A stretch of 64,000 nt of DNA from Bacteroidales bacterium (GCA_017449065.1 JAFSKF010000025.1:46603-110602); one strand, 5' to 3'. Counted from the first letter of the stretch, positions 18,802 to 26,594 are shown. A program made the numbers and translations. Notes: generated from the letters alone by a model not told the origin.

Positions 18802-20799
18802 ATGAAAAAACATTTACTAAAAACACTTCTTGTCGCAGCAGGGCTGTGCGCAGGGAGCATGAGTGCGTGGGCAGAGGGAACTCTGGCAGATGATGCAACC
18901 GCATTTACAAATGGTGGAACTTTAACGGCTGATACTTGGTATTGGATGGATGCAGGTGCTACAGAATACACGATTGCTGCAGGAACTGCACTTGCAAACA
19001 TTGTTTACACCACAGATGGTACACATGCTACTGCTTCTGCTTCGACAGACGTAACCACAAATTTCAGTGCCACACAGACGCTAACACTCACTCGCTATTA
19101 CTTCATGTCAACGTCTGAACAAACCTTGACATTCACTCCAACTGATTATGCAGGACTTACAATTGAAACGTATGATTTCGCAGCTGCAAATCCCAGCTCT
19201 TCAACAGGCTGTTCCAATGGTGGGGCAATTACGGTTGACGGCTCAGCTTTGCAAATCCTGAAAAACACAACTATGGACTTCAAGGATCGTTTTGCAGGAG
19301 GAACAAAGAGTGGTGGTGTCGGTTCTTGGTATGTATTAAGAAATAGTGGCGGGTTACAGGAAGGTTCAGGTAACGCCAGCAAGAATTTCGCAATCCTGAA
19401 CCTTACGGCTGGTGACTATGTAACAATTAATTACAGCAACAATGGAGCTACTATAATATTTACTGGTGACAATAATATAACTGGCCTTGCTAATGAAACG
19501 CAAGTTATTTCTGGTAATACTTATAGAATTGCTACAACAGGAAGCCTGTTGATTAAAGGAGCAAGGAGTAGTTCAAATTACCCTACTTTTAAGTCTATTG
19601 TCATTGCCACATCTACTCCCGTGTTGGAAGCACCATCATTTGTTTTCAACAGCATGGTAGAGAATTCGGGACTCTACTACCCGAAAGTGACGTTGTCGTC
19701 AACTGACGACGGTGTAACCTATAATGCAACATTCAATAGTTCGTCTGTCGATGTCACAAGTGGCTATACTTTCACAGAGACAGGAACTTTGACTGTATAC
19801 ACGAGCAAAGCAGGAAGAACAAATTCAGCCAAGAGCACATATACAGTTTCTAATGGATGGATTTTGGCCAACTCTGTCAATGCCAATTCACTTGTAGGCA
19901 CAGTTAATTATTCAGATGGAACAACTCTTGCAAACAATGCGAGTGTTGCAAATACCACATGGGTAATACCCGGATTAACTTTTGGCACTGGCTTTACCTA
20001 TCGATATAGTAATAGCATCAGACAAGAGCAAGGCGACCGAGCATTGACTTGCACTGTCCTTAATGAGAATCGTATCGCTACCTATAAGCATTATAGTTAT
20101 ACTGCAAATGCCACAATTTATGACTATTTAACCTCATTAAACAATTCTGCCACATTTAAACGTAGTGGAACTAATAATGATAGTTTCTACCAATACGACC
20201 TCTATGTCAACCCCAGCGAGGAAGTAAGCGTAACTATCGGCGCAACAGGCTATTCTACTTTTTCCAGCCCTGTACCTCTTGACTTCTCTGGCGTAAGCGG
20301 TTTGACTGCATACGTTGCCAAGAGTGTTGCTGGCGGCAATGTCACTTTGTCTTCCGTGACTACAGCCCCGGCAAATACTGGCTTAGTTCTGGCTGGTGAA
20401 GCAGGTGAAACCTACAGCATTCCTGTAACCGCTTCTGCCGAGGCTCCTGCTTCTAATCTGTTGGTGGGCTGTATAGTCAATACGACAGTTGCCGCTGATT
20501 CCACATCGAAGTTTAACAACTATGTACTTGTGAACGAAGGTGGTACGGCCAAGTTCCAGAGTCTTGTAGAATATGGAGCAACGATTACTGGTGGAAAGGC
20601 GTTTTTAAAGAATGGTGCATATAGTGTAGGTGCACCAGTTCTCAAGATTGTCTTTGCAGACCAGGAAGAAACCGGCATTGAAACAGTACAAGTTTCAGAG
20701 CCAGAGGCTAATGGTTATTACAACCTCGCAGGACAGCGCGTAGCTAAGGCTACTAAGGGTCTCTACATCGTGAATGGTAAGAAAGTAATCATGAAATAA
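18802..20799 (+). CDS. Large secreted beta-rich protein, cassette 1
   Basis: A 665-aa protein of unknown function with a signal peptide (MKKHLL..., cleavage near SAWA, residue 24). The mature part is rich in Thr, Ser, Asn and Gly with few charges, as in surface or extracellular beta-sandwich proteins. Residues ~475-620 form a domain beginning VSVTIGATGYSTFSSP that recurs in the paralogue at 24140. The C-terminus (last ~43 aa, from ETGIETVQVSE to NGKKVIMK) contains GYYNLAGQRV and KGLYIVNGKKV, resembling the type A C-terminal sorting signal of the type IX secretion system; whether it is used here is unknown. The start region is A-rich without a Shine-Dalgarno site. It is followed 18 bp later by a micropeptide gene. 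Confidence 0.8.
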   Translation: MKKHLLKTLLVAAGLCAGSMSAWAEGTLADDATAFTNGGTLTADTWYWMDAGATEYTIAAGTALANIVYTTDGTHATASASTDVTTNFSATQTLTLTRYYFMSTSEQTLTFTPTDYAGLTIETYDFAAANPSSSTGCSNGGAITVDGSALQILKNTTMDFKDRFAGGTKSGGVGSWYVLRNSGGLQEGSGNASKNFAILNLTAGDYVTINYSNNGATIIFTGDNNITGLANETQVISGNTYRIATTGSLLIKGARSSSNYPTFKSIVIATSTPVLEAPSFVFNSMVENSGLYYPKVTLSSTDDGVTYNATFNSSSVDVTSGYTFTETGTLTVYTSKAGRTNSAKSTYTVSNGWILANSVNANSLVGTVNYSDGTTLANNASVANTTWVIPGLTFGTGFTYRYSNSIRQEQGDRALTCTVLNENRIATYKHYSYTANATIYDYLTSLNNSATFKRSGTNNDSFYQYDLYVNPSEEVSVTIGATGYSTFSSPVPLDFSGVSGLTAYVAKSVAGGNVTLSSVTTAPANTGLVLAGEAGETYSIPVTASAEAPASNLLVGCIVNTTVAADSTSKFNNYVLVNEGGTAKFQSLVEYGATITGGKAFLKNGAYSVGAPVLKIVFADQEETGIETVQVSEPEANGYYNLAGQRVAKATKGLYIVNGKKVIMK

Positions 20800-20817
20800 A
20801 AATAGGAGAATACAGTT

Positions 20818-20982
20818 ATGAAAAAGACATATATCAGCCCTAAAACAGAAGTAGTAAGCGTAAACCTTCAGGGTATCATCGCCAACTCTACCAAAAATGT
20901 TGCGCTTGGTGGCGCCTATAACGGATCTGATGAAATCCAAGCCGGCAGCTATCGCAACTCCCTTTGGGGCGACGACGAATAA
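20818..20982 (+). CDS. 54-aa conserved micropeptide, cassette 1
   Basis: The frame starts MKKTYISPKTEVVSVNLQG and ends with SLWGDDE. An AGGAG site lies 10 bp before ATG 20818. Its partner at 26324 shares the first 9 residues and the last 21 (from YNGSDEIQ), while the middle differs in length and sequence, which is strong evidence that both are translated. The N-terminus has no hydrophobic signal; the tail is acidic with one Trp. Short genes of the form MKKxYxxP...W(G/D)D next to secreted proteins occur in Prevotella and Bacteroides as I remember them, without known function. No peptide-modifying enzyme is nearby. Confidence 0.75.
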   Translation: MKKTYISPKTEVVSVNLQGIIANSTKNVALGGAYNGSDEIQAGSYRNSLWGDDE

Positions 20983-21117
20983 TATAATTCAAGTTTCGCA
21001 AGTCCAAAGCAAAAATTTTGCAACCACGAGGAGGAAAATTTTGTTACTACGAGGAGAAACGCTAAATCGGGCCTCTAAGGGAGGTGTAAATTCGTTACCT
21101 CGAAACGCCGGTTTCGC

Positions 21118-21157
21118 GTTAACATGTTAACATGTTAACATTTTAACATCTTAACAT
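21118..21157. repeat. 8-bp tandem repeat, five units (nTTAACAT)
   Basis: Units GTTAACAT x3, TTTAACAT and CTTAACAT run without gaps. Each of the first three contains the palindrome GTTAAC. It lies in the 780-bp gene-free stretch between the micropeptide and the vapBC pair. Such a tract could expand or contract by slippage. Confidence 0.8.
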
Positions 21158-21282
21158 TGAGATTGGTTTATGCGCCCTTCCAGGTCATGCTACGGAACTT
21201 GCGAAATTCAGTAATATAATATTTCAGGTTAGATCTGGGATATTATCGGAGTTCATCTCCGTATTAATTAATATTGGTTTGT

Positions 21283-21319
21283 CATCCCGGCCCGTGAGGG
21301 TCGGGATGATGTTGTTTTT
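21283..21319 (+). terminator. Intrinsic terminator of cassette 1
   Basis: CATCCCGGCCC (21283-21293) pairs with GGGTCGGGATG (21298-21308) over 11 bp including one G-U, closed by a GTGA tetraloop and followed by ATGTTGTTTTT. The terminator of cassette 2 has a closely related stem. Confidence 0.75.
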
Positions 21320-21473
21320 GAAGCGCTGAAATTGCGATAGAATCTGCCGTACCTCCAGCACTTGCTCACATCTTTGGAATAGCAAGGTGTCTATTGCGAA
21401 AACAACGAAAAGGCGAAATATGCGAAAACATATCCGTTTAATCAGTACCATTCGCGATCGATTAAAATTTTCG

Positions 21474-21630
21474 CAGGTTTTCGATTTTTCGCATTTATTT
21501 CGCAATGAGAAATTAAATGACGGAAATATAAATCCTTTTAATCCGAGTTTGCTAAAATAAATTTTCCGTACTTTTAGTGTGAATTAATAAAATTGCGAAA
21601 ATAATGCGAAAGAGCGAAAGTGTGCGAAAA
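21474..21630. repeat. MITE-like intergenic repeat, copy A (diverged)
   Basis: It shares the core AGAAATTAAATG...CGGAAATATAAATCCTTTTAATCCG...GCTAAAATAAATTTTCCGT with copies B-D, flanked by TTTCGCATT...CGCAAT on the left and ATTGCGAAAATAATGCGAAA on the right, which are inverted to each other. It is the shortest copy in the middle part. Confidence 0.6.
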
Positions 21631-21707
21631 ATCAATAGACAATTATAAATTATTGCAACATTGAAGGCATAAAAATCGGTCAAATTACTCATATTTATTG
21701 TTATTTA

Positions 21708-21739
21708 CTTGTTCCTATTAAAAAAAAAATGTAAATTTG
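21708..21739 (+). promoter_or_regulatory. Promoter of the vapBC-like pair
   Basis: CTTG at 21708-21711 and TAAATTTG at 21732-21739 with a 20-bp spacer fit the Bacteroidota promoter. It lies 28 bp before the antitoxin start. Confidence 0.55.
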
Positions 21740-21766
21740 CGGCGTGAATTATAAACATATACGCTT

Positions 21767-22033
21767 ATGAGTACAGCTGCATTGAATAATCTTTGGACCT
21801 ACATAAAGGGGTTGTCTCTCTCTTATAGTGACCGCCAGTGGCTGGCTGAACATTTGGTCGAGCCAGAAGAGATTGAGAGCGCACAGCAGAGGAAGAAAGA
21901 TGAAGAACTTGTTCGCAAGCTTCGCTCTTTGCACTATGAGGGTGAGATGACGGCAGACGAGATGAAGAAGGCTTTACGCGAAAGTCATCATTTCGGGTTG
22001 CGCAAAATAAACTACAGACTTGGCGATGACTAA
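21767..22033 (+). CDS. Antitoxin-like protein of a VapBC-type pair
   Basis: An 88-aa, highly charged, helical protein overlapping the PIN-toxin gene by 8 nt in the usual antitoxin-first order. Residues 1-35 (ALNNLWTYIKGLSLSYSDRQWLAEHL) resemble the helical N-terminus of many Bacteroidota antitoxins; the rest is Lys/Glu-rich and would wrap the toxin. I see no clear ribbon-helix-helix or AbrB motif, so DNA binding is not shown by sequence. The call rests on size, order and overlap with a clear PIN gene. Confidence 0.75.
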   Translation: MSTAALNNLWTYIKGLSLSYSDRQWLAEHLVEPEEIESAQQRKKDEELVRKLRSLHYEGEMTADEMKKALRESHHFGLRKINYRLGDD

Positions 22034-22448
22034 TAGACAATACCTTCTGGACACAAATATCCTGATTGATTTTCTCAAAGAGGTTCCCTCTGTAGTTGAG
22101 AAGATATTGCAGGTTGGAACGCACCACTGCTGCATATCTGTTATTTCTCTCCATGAACTCTATTATGGAGCACAACTTGCCAAAGAAAAGAAAGAGGAAT
22201 ACTTTTCCCAGGAGCTGGAAAAGATTAATACTTTGCTTGATTATTTCGCGGTATTGAATCTTAACACCCATGGCAAGGAGTATGCACATATCAAATATGT
22301 GCTCAGGAAAAAGGGAAAACCTGTCGATGAGTTCGATATGCTCATTGCAGCTCACGCAGTCAGCGAAGGGCTTACGGTGGTGACTGATAACCTTAAACAT
22401 TTTGAGAATATGCCAGACGTTAAGGTTGAGAATTGGATGGAACGATGA
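22026..22448 (+). CDS. vapC: VapC-type PIN-domain ribonuclease toxin
   Basis: A 140-aa PIN-domain protein. Acidic catalytic residues are visible: D9 in LLDTNILIDF, a Glu in SVISLHELYYG near residue 43, an Asp in DEFDMLIAAHA near 102 and the final Asp in VTDNLKHFE near 120. VapC toxins cut specific tRNA or rRNA sites using Mg2+. A TTG at 22020 is also in frame, but ATG 22026 gives the family's normal N-terminus, and its 8-nt overlap with the antitoxin fits translational coupling. Confidence 0.9.
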   Translation: MTNRQYLLDTNILIDFLKEVPSVVEKILQVGTHHCCISVISLHELYYGAQLAKEKKEEYFSQELEKINTLLDYFAVLNLNTHGKEYAHIKYVLRKKGKPVDEFDMLIAAHAVSEGLTVVTDNLKHFENMPDVKVENWMER

Positions 22449-22536
22449 CTCCATCCAGTTTTCATTTTGTCTCCACAAGTTTCTTCTTTGAAGATTCCGT
22501 GACGGTAATATTCTCTTTCTTAGAAACGTTTTAGTG

Positions 22537-22717
22537 TTTTCGCATGTTTCGCTATTTTGGCATTTTTTCGCAATAGAAATTAAATGGCACACAGAACTCA
22601 CGGAACTCACGGAAATATAAATCCTTTGAATCCTTTTAATCCGTGTTCGCTAAAATAAATTTTCTGTGGAATAATAACATTGCGAAAAAATGCGAAAATA
22701 ATGCGAAAATAGAGAAA
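22537..22717. repeat. MITE-like intergenic repeat, copy B
   Basis: The left arm (TTCGCTATTTTGGCATTTTTTCGCAAT, 22547-22574) is nearly the reverse complement of the right arm (from ATTGCGAAAAAATGCGAAA, about 22679 on). The middle reads TAGAAATTAAATGGCACACAGAACTCACGG..., shared with copies C and D. It lies between the vapC and hepT genes. Confidence 0.7.
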
Positions 22718-22727
22718 ATTGCGTCGT

Positions 22728-23078
22728 TTAAGCCTCCAACTCCTCAATATAATCTGAGATTTGTTCCTTCAATTGAGGCAAATCACAAGTAATAACTTCC
22801 CATACAACCCTGCTATCCACCTGATAATACTCATGCACAATGTAATGACGCATACCCGCAATCATTTTCCATGGAGTTTCGGGATGAGCTTCCTTGAAAT
22901 CGTTAGTGAGCATATATGCAGCCTCTCCTATAATCTCAATGGCTTTGACAACTGCATAGTAGTGAAGTTTGTCTTTAGGCAAAGTATCCTTTTCAAAACC
23001 TTGCGTAAATTCCTCTACATCACAAATAGATCTCAAAATATGGACAAGCCGTTCTTTATCTCTAATGGATTCTCTCAT
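22728..23078 (-). CDS. hepT: HepT-like HEPN-domain toxin
   Basis: A 116-aa HEPN-domain (DUF86) protein. The RX4HXY motif is complete: R77, H82 and Y84 in RHYIVHEYY. In characterised MntA/HepT pairs this motif is the RNase or toxic site, and the antitoxin MntA AMPylates the tyrosine. The gene starts 17 nt inside the end of the upstream nucleotidyltransferase gene, so the pair is translationally coupled in the order mntA-hepT. It is flanked by MITE-like repeats on both sides. Confidence 0.88.
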   Translation of the reverse strand: MRESIRDKERLVHILRSICDVEEFTQGFEKDTLPKDKLHYYAVVKAIEIIGEAAYMLTNDFKEAHPETPWKMIAGMRHYIVHEYYQVDSRVVWEVITCDLPQLKEQISDYIEELEA

Positions 23079-23355
23079 ATATCAATCGTCTGTCTTTATG
23101 GGCGGACTCCCGGGCAAAGGGCATAAGTGAACTTTCGGTAACAAGGTCCACGTTGCGACCGGTTATCTGACGCAAGTCTTCATACATTCCGAAGAACTTC
23201 AGCCCAATGGTCTGGGTTTCGTCTAATGCGACCATGAAGTCTATGTCGCTATCCGGTTTCTCTTCCCCACGGGAGAACGAACCGAAAACCCATACCTTAG
23301 TGACTGGCTGGGTGGCGAAATAGCGGTTTAGGCGTTCAATCATCTTTTTGTCCAT
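23062..23355 (-). CDS. mntA: MntA-like minimal nucleotidyltransferase antitoxin
   Basis: A 97-aa minimal nucleotidyltransferase with the GSx(9-10)DxD motif: G25-S26 in FGSFSRG and D37/D39 in PDSDIDF. Characterised homologues transfer AMP to the HepT tyrosine to block toxicity. An upstream in-frame extension to 23535 runs through repeat sequence and is not used; ATG 23355 gives the usual N-terminus and sits 27 bp from a good minus-strand promoter. It overlaps hepT by 17 nt. Confidence 0.87.
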   Translation of the reverse strand: MDKKMIERLNRYFATQPVTKVWVFGSFSRGEEKPDSDIDFMVALDETQTIGLKFFGMYEDLRQITGRNVDLVTESSLMPFARESAHKDRRLIYERIH

Positions 23356-23381
23356 AAGAAAAGATTCGTCTTTGTTCGCTG

Positions 23382-23413
23382 CAAATGTATGAAAAATATT
23401 TGAAAGCTGCAAA
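23382..23413 (-). promoter_or_regulatory. Promoter of mntA-hepT
   Basis: On the minus strand, TTTG at 23413-23410 and TACATTTG at 23389-23382 are 20 bp apart, matching the Bacteroidota consensus. Confidence 0.6.
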
Positions 23414-23501
23414 ATATGAATAACAAAAAATGGTTTTGCCATCTGGTTTTTGGCAGATATATGCCAAAATAATGGTTTAATGATTACAATTCCCGCAATT
23501 T

Positions 23502-23680
23502 TAGCATGTTTCGCTATTTTGGCATTTTTTCGCAATAGAAATTAAATGGCACACAGAACTTACAGAACTCACGGAAAAATAAATCCTTTGAATCCTTTTA
23601 ATCTGTGTTCGCTAAAATAACTTTTCCGTGAAATAATAAAATTGCGAAAATAATGCGAAAAAGCGAAAGTGTGCGAAAAT
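23502..23680. repeat. MITE-like intergenic repeat, copy C
   Basis: It is the closest relative of copy B: TGTTTCGCTATTTTGGCATT then the common core, ending ATTGCGAAAATAATGCGAAA. The following ~50 bp (GTGTGCGAAAATGAATATAT...) are also shared with the region at 26770-26806 near copy D. Confidence 0.7.
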
Positions 23681-23795
23681 GAATATATGGTTATTGCATG
23701 ATACTTATTTGTTCATTTATTATCGATATTTGATACATTATAAATGTCCATAGTAGGAGGAAATATGGCAAAATGTTCATTTTTTTGCTCTAAAA

Positions 23796-23827
23796 TTTGG
23801 TGGAATGAAATAATTTTCTCATCTTTG
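23796..23827 (+). promoter_or_regulatory. Promoter of cassette 2
   Basis: TTTG at 23796-23799 and CATCTTTG at 23820-23827 (one mismatch to TAnnTTTG) are 20 bp apart. The start site would be near 23834, leaving a leader of about 305 nt. Confidence 0.55.
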
Positions 23828-23833
23828 CCGCGG

Positions 23834-24139
23834 TCTATGGGCTCAAACTCATAGATTATTGTGCTTTTTTATTTATCAGCACATTACATATATTGCTCAA
23901 TTCTCTGGTCGAACTACCACCTCGAAAGAGATCTTACGAGCAGAACCAATACGCATTGAAGCTGTGCTATCTGCGCAGACTTCATCCATACGCGTATTGA
24001 GGCTGTGGTAGGCCCGACCAGAGAATATGGACGGGTCTGCGCTTTTTTGTGCACTTACGCGTCTTCCCTACCTTTTGACCTACGGCTAATACACTATTTT
24101 TAAACCTTACACTAATTATTAACAAAACCCAAAATCAAA
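23834..24139 (+). promoter_or_regulatory. Structured 5' leader of cassette 2, candidate attenuator
   Basis: The leader can form one long rod: 23901-23911 with 24015-24025 (11 bp, perfect), 23914-23920 with 24005-24011 (7 bp), 23947-23954 with 23992-23999 (8 bp), and an inner hairpin 23958-23967 with 23973-23983 (10 bp, one G-U and an A bulge, loop TATCT). A small 5' hairpin lies at 23834-23855. The rod uses bases 23973-23983 and 24005-24025; the first segment is needed by the terminator at 23973-24048, so the two folds exclude each other. That is the design of an attenuator or riboswitch. I recognise no known class, and the signal is unknown. Confidence 0.65.
23973..24048 (+). terminator. Alternative intrinsic terminator inside leader 2
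   Basis: GCGCAGAC (23973-23980) pairs with GTCTGCGC (24035-24042), continued by 23985-23990 with 24026-24031 (6 bp). Six T follow at 24043-24048. The loop is long (35 nt). It competes with the leader rod and would stop transcription 91 nt before the start codon. Confidence 0.6.
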
Positions 24140-26305
24140 ATGAAAAAAAGATTACTAACACTATTGACACTCGCACTTGGAGTTTGCACGGGGGCGTGGG
24201 CTCAAACCTACACCAACGAGGCATCAACAGTGACCTGGGCCTTTACAAGCCACACAGACTTAACTTCAACGAATGTACCTGCTGATGCTTTCCTTTCGAC
24301 AAATTTCAGTGCCGGTACAAACTTGAGTTCTCCTACCACCTTCAGTACTTCTGGCTGTACAGCTGGTTGGGCAGCACAAACATTAGTTTATTACAAGCCT
24401 GTTGTCGAAGTAGCAAAGAATGCTGCTGACGCAGCAGAGAACATGTTGGAATGGACTATTACTCCAGCTACAGGCATAACTTTTACACCTGAAAGCGTTT
24501 CCTTAACAGCATGTACCGCCGGTGGAACAGGCGACCCTCAGATTACTATTTATGCTGTCTATTCTGATAACAGCACGGAAACTGTTCAGTCGCAGACAAA
24601 ACCAAGAAGACCTGACAAAACAAATAATGGAGATGGACCGTCTGTCTTTTCTAAGACACTAACATCTGCCAAAGCAGGCAAATTCAAAGTCCGAGCTTAC
24701 CTTGCTGGCCTAACCAACACAAGTAAAGGATTGGCTGTTACCAACATCGTCGTGACAGGTAACGTGTCAGGTACGCCTGTTGCAACGACCACCTATACCA
24801 TCACTGCCGCTACTAATAATGCAAGTCTTGGAGGTGCCACAGGTACAGCAACAGTTGCAGAGAATGAAGAGGTAACGCTCACGGCAACCCCAACATCGGC
24901 TGGTTATTTTGTGAAATGGCAGAAGGATGATGCAGATTTCGACGGCAACACGGTTAATCCTCTCATAGTGACTGCTACTGCCGATGCTACCTACACAGCT
25001 ATTTTTGGAGCACGGAAATCAATCACTTTCAATATTGCCAGCGAAAATAAGGGAACATCTGGTACGGGCTATACAACACAATACTCTAATGAAGAGAACA
25101 AATGGACTGCCCCACAAAACTATTATTACGCAAGCGAGGGCTATACGTTGACCGCATGGAATGACGGAGAGAACAATTATGTTCCTGGCACCGAGTACAC
25201 GCTCGCTGGAAACATCACCATTGCGCCAGTGTTTACAGCGAATACCGTCACTGTAGGCGACTTCACAGCAGAGACGACAGTTTCTTGGCCTCTCTCCACT
25301 AATGGCGGAGCTCCGACACTATCCTCTGAGGGCAACACTCAGTACTACGTTCAGCGCGCTACCATTGCTGGCAATACTGTAGATATTCCTATCTTTGTAA
25401 ACACGGAGAATAATTATGGTATATCTGGCAAGAAAGGTAAATTTGTAAGCAGTGCCGCAACTTGTCAGGTAAATGCGGGTACTGTGTTTAAGATTCCTGC
25501 CGTGAAGAATATGGTGGTGAAATATATTTTCAACCAAACGACAGACGTTGGTAATGTAGGGTTCACAGATGATACAAGTAATTTGGGGGGCGACGGCTCG
25601 GCACTAACTGCTCCGTCAATCATTTCAAGCGACAATAAGACCATCACTTACACATACACCGGTACAGCCGACTATCTGTATATGGTAGATAAGGCTGGCG
25701 GCAAGTATCCCACAGGTATTACCGTCACATATCCTCGTAAAACTGTCTCTGCCACCATTGGCGCTACAGGTTACACAACTTTTGCAAGCGCTTATCCTTT
25801 GAATCTGAATGAAATCAGAGGTGGTGAGGCTTATTATGCAGCTTCAGTGGGAGCAAGTACTGTTTCTTTGACCGAGGCAACTGGAGATGTTGCAACAGGA
25901 GAAGGTTTGATTCTTTATGGAACACCTAATGCCACCGTTACTATCCCAGTTGCAACAACAGGAGCAGTTATTGATGGTAATCTGTTAAAGGGTTGCACCG
26001 TTGAGACTTCGGGTATTTCCGGTTCAGATAAGTATGTTTTGGTAAACAACGACGGAACTGCTGAATTCCAAAGTTTGGCAACAAATAGTGCTACCATCCC
26101 AGCAGGTAAGGCTTATCTGGATGCAGGAACTTCAGAGGCAGGAGCCTTGAAGATTGTCTTCGCAGATCAGGAAACAACCGGCATTGAAACAGTACAAGTT
26201 TCAGAGCCAGAGGCTAATGGTTATTACAACCTCGCAGGACAGCGTGTGGCTAAGGCTACCAAGGGTCTCTACATTGTGAATGGTAAGAAAGTAATCATGA
26301 AATAA
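24140..26305 (+). CDS. Large secreted beta-rich protein, cassette 2
   Basis: A 721-aa protein of unknown function with a signal peptide (cleavage near GAWA, residue 21). The mature part is Thr/Ala/Asn-rich. Residues ~215-290 contain two InlB-like beta-repeat segments (TYTITAATNNASLGGATGTATVAENEEVTLTATP..., GYFVKWQKD, ATADATYTAIF), and ~295-370 a similar block. The domain from VSATIGATGYTTFASAYPL (~535) to the C-terminus is shared with the cassette 1 protein, and the last ~43 residues are almost identical (GYYNLAGQRV, KGLYIVNGKKVIMK). The C-terminus resembles a type IX sorting signal. The micropeptide gene follows 18 bp later, the same spacing as in cassette 1. Confidence 0.8.
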   Translation: MKKRLLTLLTLALGVCTGAWAQTYTNEASTVTWAFTSHTDLTSTNVPADAFLSTNFSAGTNLSSPTTFSTSGCTAGWAAQTLVYYKPVVEVAKNAADAAENMLEWTITPATGITFTPESVSLTACTAGGTGDPQITIYAVYSDNSTETVQSQTKPRRPDKTNNGDGPSVFSKTLTSAKAGKFKVRAYLAGLTNTSKGLAVTNIVVTGNVSGTPVATTTYTITAATNNASLGGATGTATVAENEEVTLTATPTSAGYFVKWQKDDADFDGNTVNPLIVTATADATYTAIFGARKSITFNIASENKGTSGTGYTTQYSNEENKWTAPQNYYYASEGYTLTAWNDGENNYVPGTEYTLAGNITIAPVFTANTVTVGDFTAETTVSWPLSTNGGAPTLSSEGNTQYYVQRATIAGNTVDIPIFVNTENNYGISGKKGKFVSSAATCQVNAGTVFKIPAVKNMVVKYIFNQTTDVGNVGFTDDTSNLGGDGSALTAPSIISSDNKTITYTYTGTADYLYMVDKAGGKYPTGITVTYPRKTVSATIGATGYTTFASAYPLNLNEIRGGEAYYAASVGASTVSLTEATGDVATGEGLILYGTPNATVTIPVATTGAVIDGNLLKGCTVETSGISGSDKYVLVNNDGTAEFQSLATNSATIPAGKAYLDAGTSEAGALKIVFADQETTGIETVQVSEPEANGYYNLAGQRVAKATKGLYIVNGKKVIMK

Positions 26306-26323
26306 AAATAGGAGAATACAGTT

Positions 26324-26479
26324 ATGAAAAAGACATATATCAGCCCAAAGGCAGAAGTCGTTAGTGTAAATCTTCAGGATATTATTGCAAGTAGTGTTAA
26401 ACTCGGAGGTAATTACAACGGTAGCGATGAAATCCAAGCCGGCAGCTATCGTAACTCCCTTTGGGGCGACGACGAATAA
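26324..26479 (+). CDS. 51-aa conserved micropeptide, cassette 2
   Basis: It is the paralogue of the 54-aa peptide at 20818. It starts MKKTYISPKAEVVSVNLQD and ends with SLWGDDE; three codons are missing in the middle, with the frame kept. An AGGAG site lies 10 bp before ATG 26324. The end regions are almost identical at DNA level to cassette 1, while the centre varies, as if only the ends were constrained or recently converted. No signal peptide is evident. Function unknown. Confidence 0.75.
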   Translation: MKKTYISPKAEVVSVNLQDIIASSVKLGGNYNGSDEIQAGSYRNSLWGDDE

Positions 26480-26524
26480 TATATTGTCTGGAGTTTTATC
26501 GAAGTTCATTCTTCGAGTTTAATA

Positions 26525-26570
26525 AAGAACATCATCCCGACCTTCACGGGCCGGGATGATGTTCTTTTTG
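26525..26570 (+). terminator. Intrinsic terminator of cassette 2
   Basis: AAGAACATCATCCCG (26525-26539) pairs perfectly over 15 bp with CGGGATGATGTTCTT (26552-26566), followed by T-rich sequence. The stem core CATCCCG/CGGGATG is the same as in the cassette 1 terminator. Confidence 0.85.
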
Positions 26571-26594
26571 TGCTCTTTCCTTCTCATCACTTAT

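Noticed and set aside
23356..23535. N-terminal extension of MntA by 60 residues
   Set aside because: The extension crosses the promoter and MITE-like repeat C; the family starts near the MDKK methionine at 23355.
23940..24003. Invertible DNA element in leader 2 because of its inverted segments
   Set aside because: The paired segments nest and end in a T-run, which fits RNA structure. No invertase gene is nearby and the arms are short for site-specific recombination.
20818..26479. Micropeptides as RiPP precursors
   Set aside because: No maturation enzyme (radical SAM, YcaO, LanM, protease-exporter) is encoded nearby and no GG-type cleavage site with a clear core was seen.
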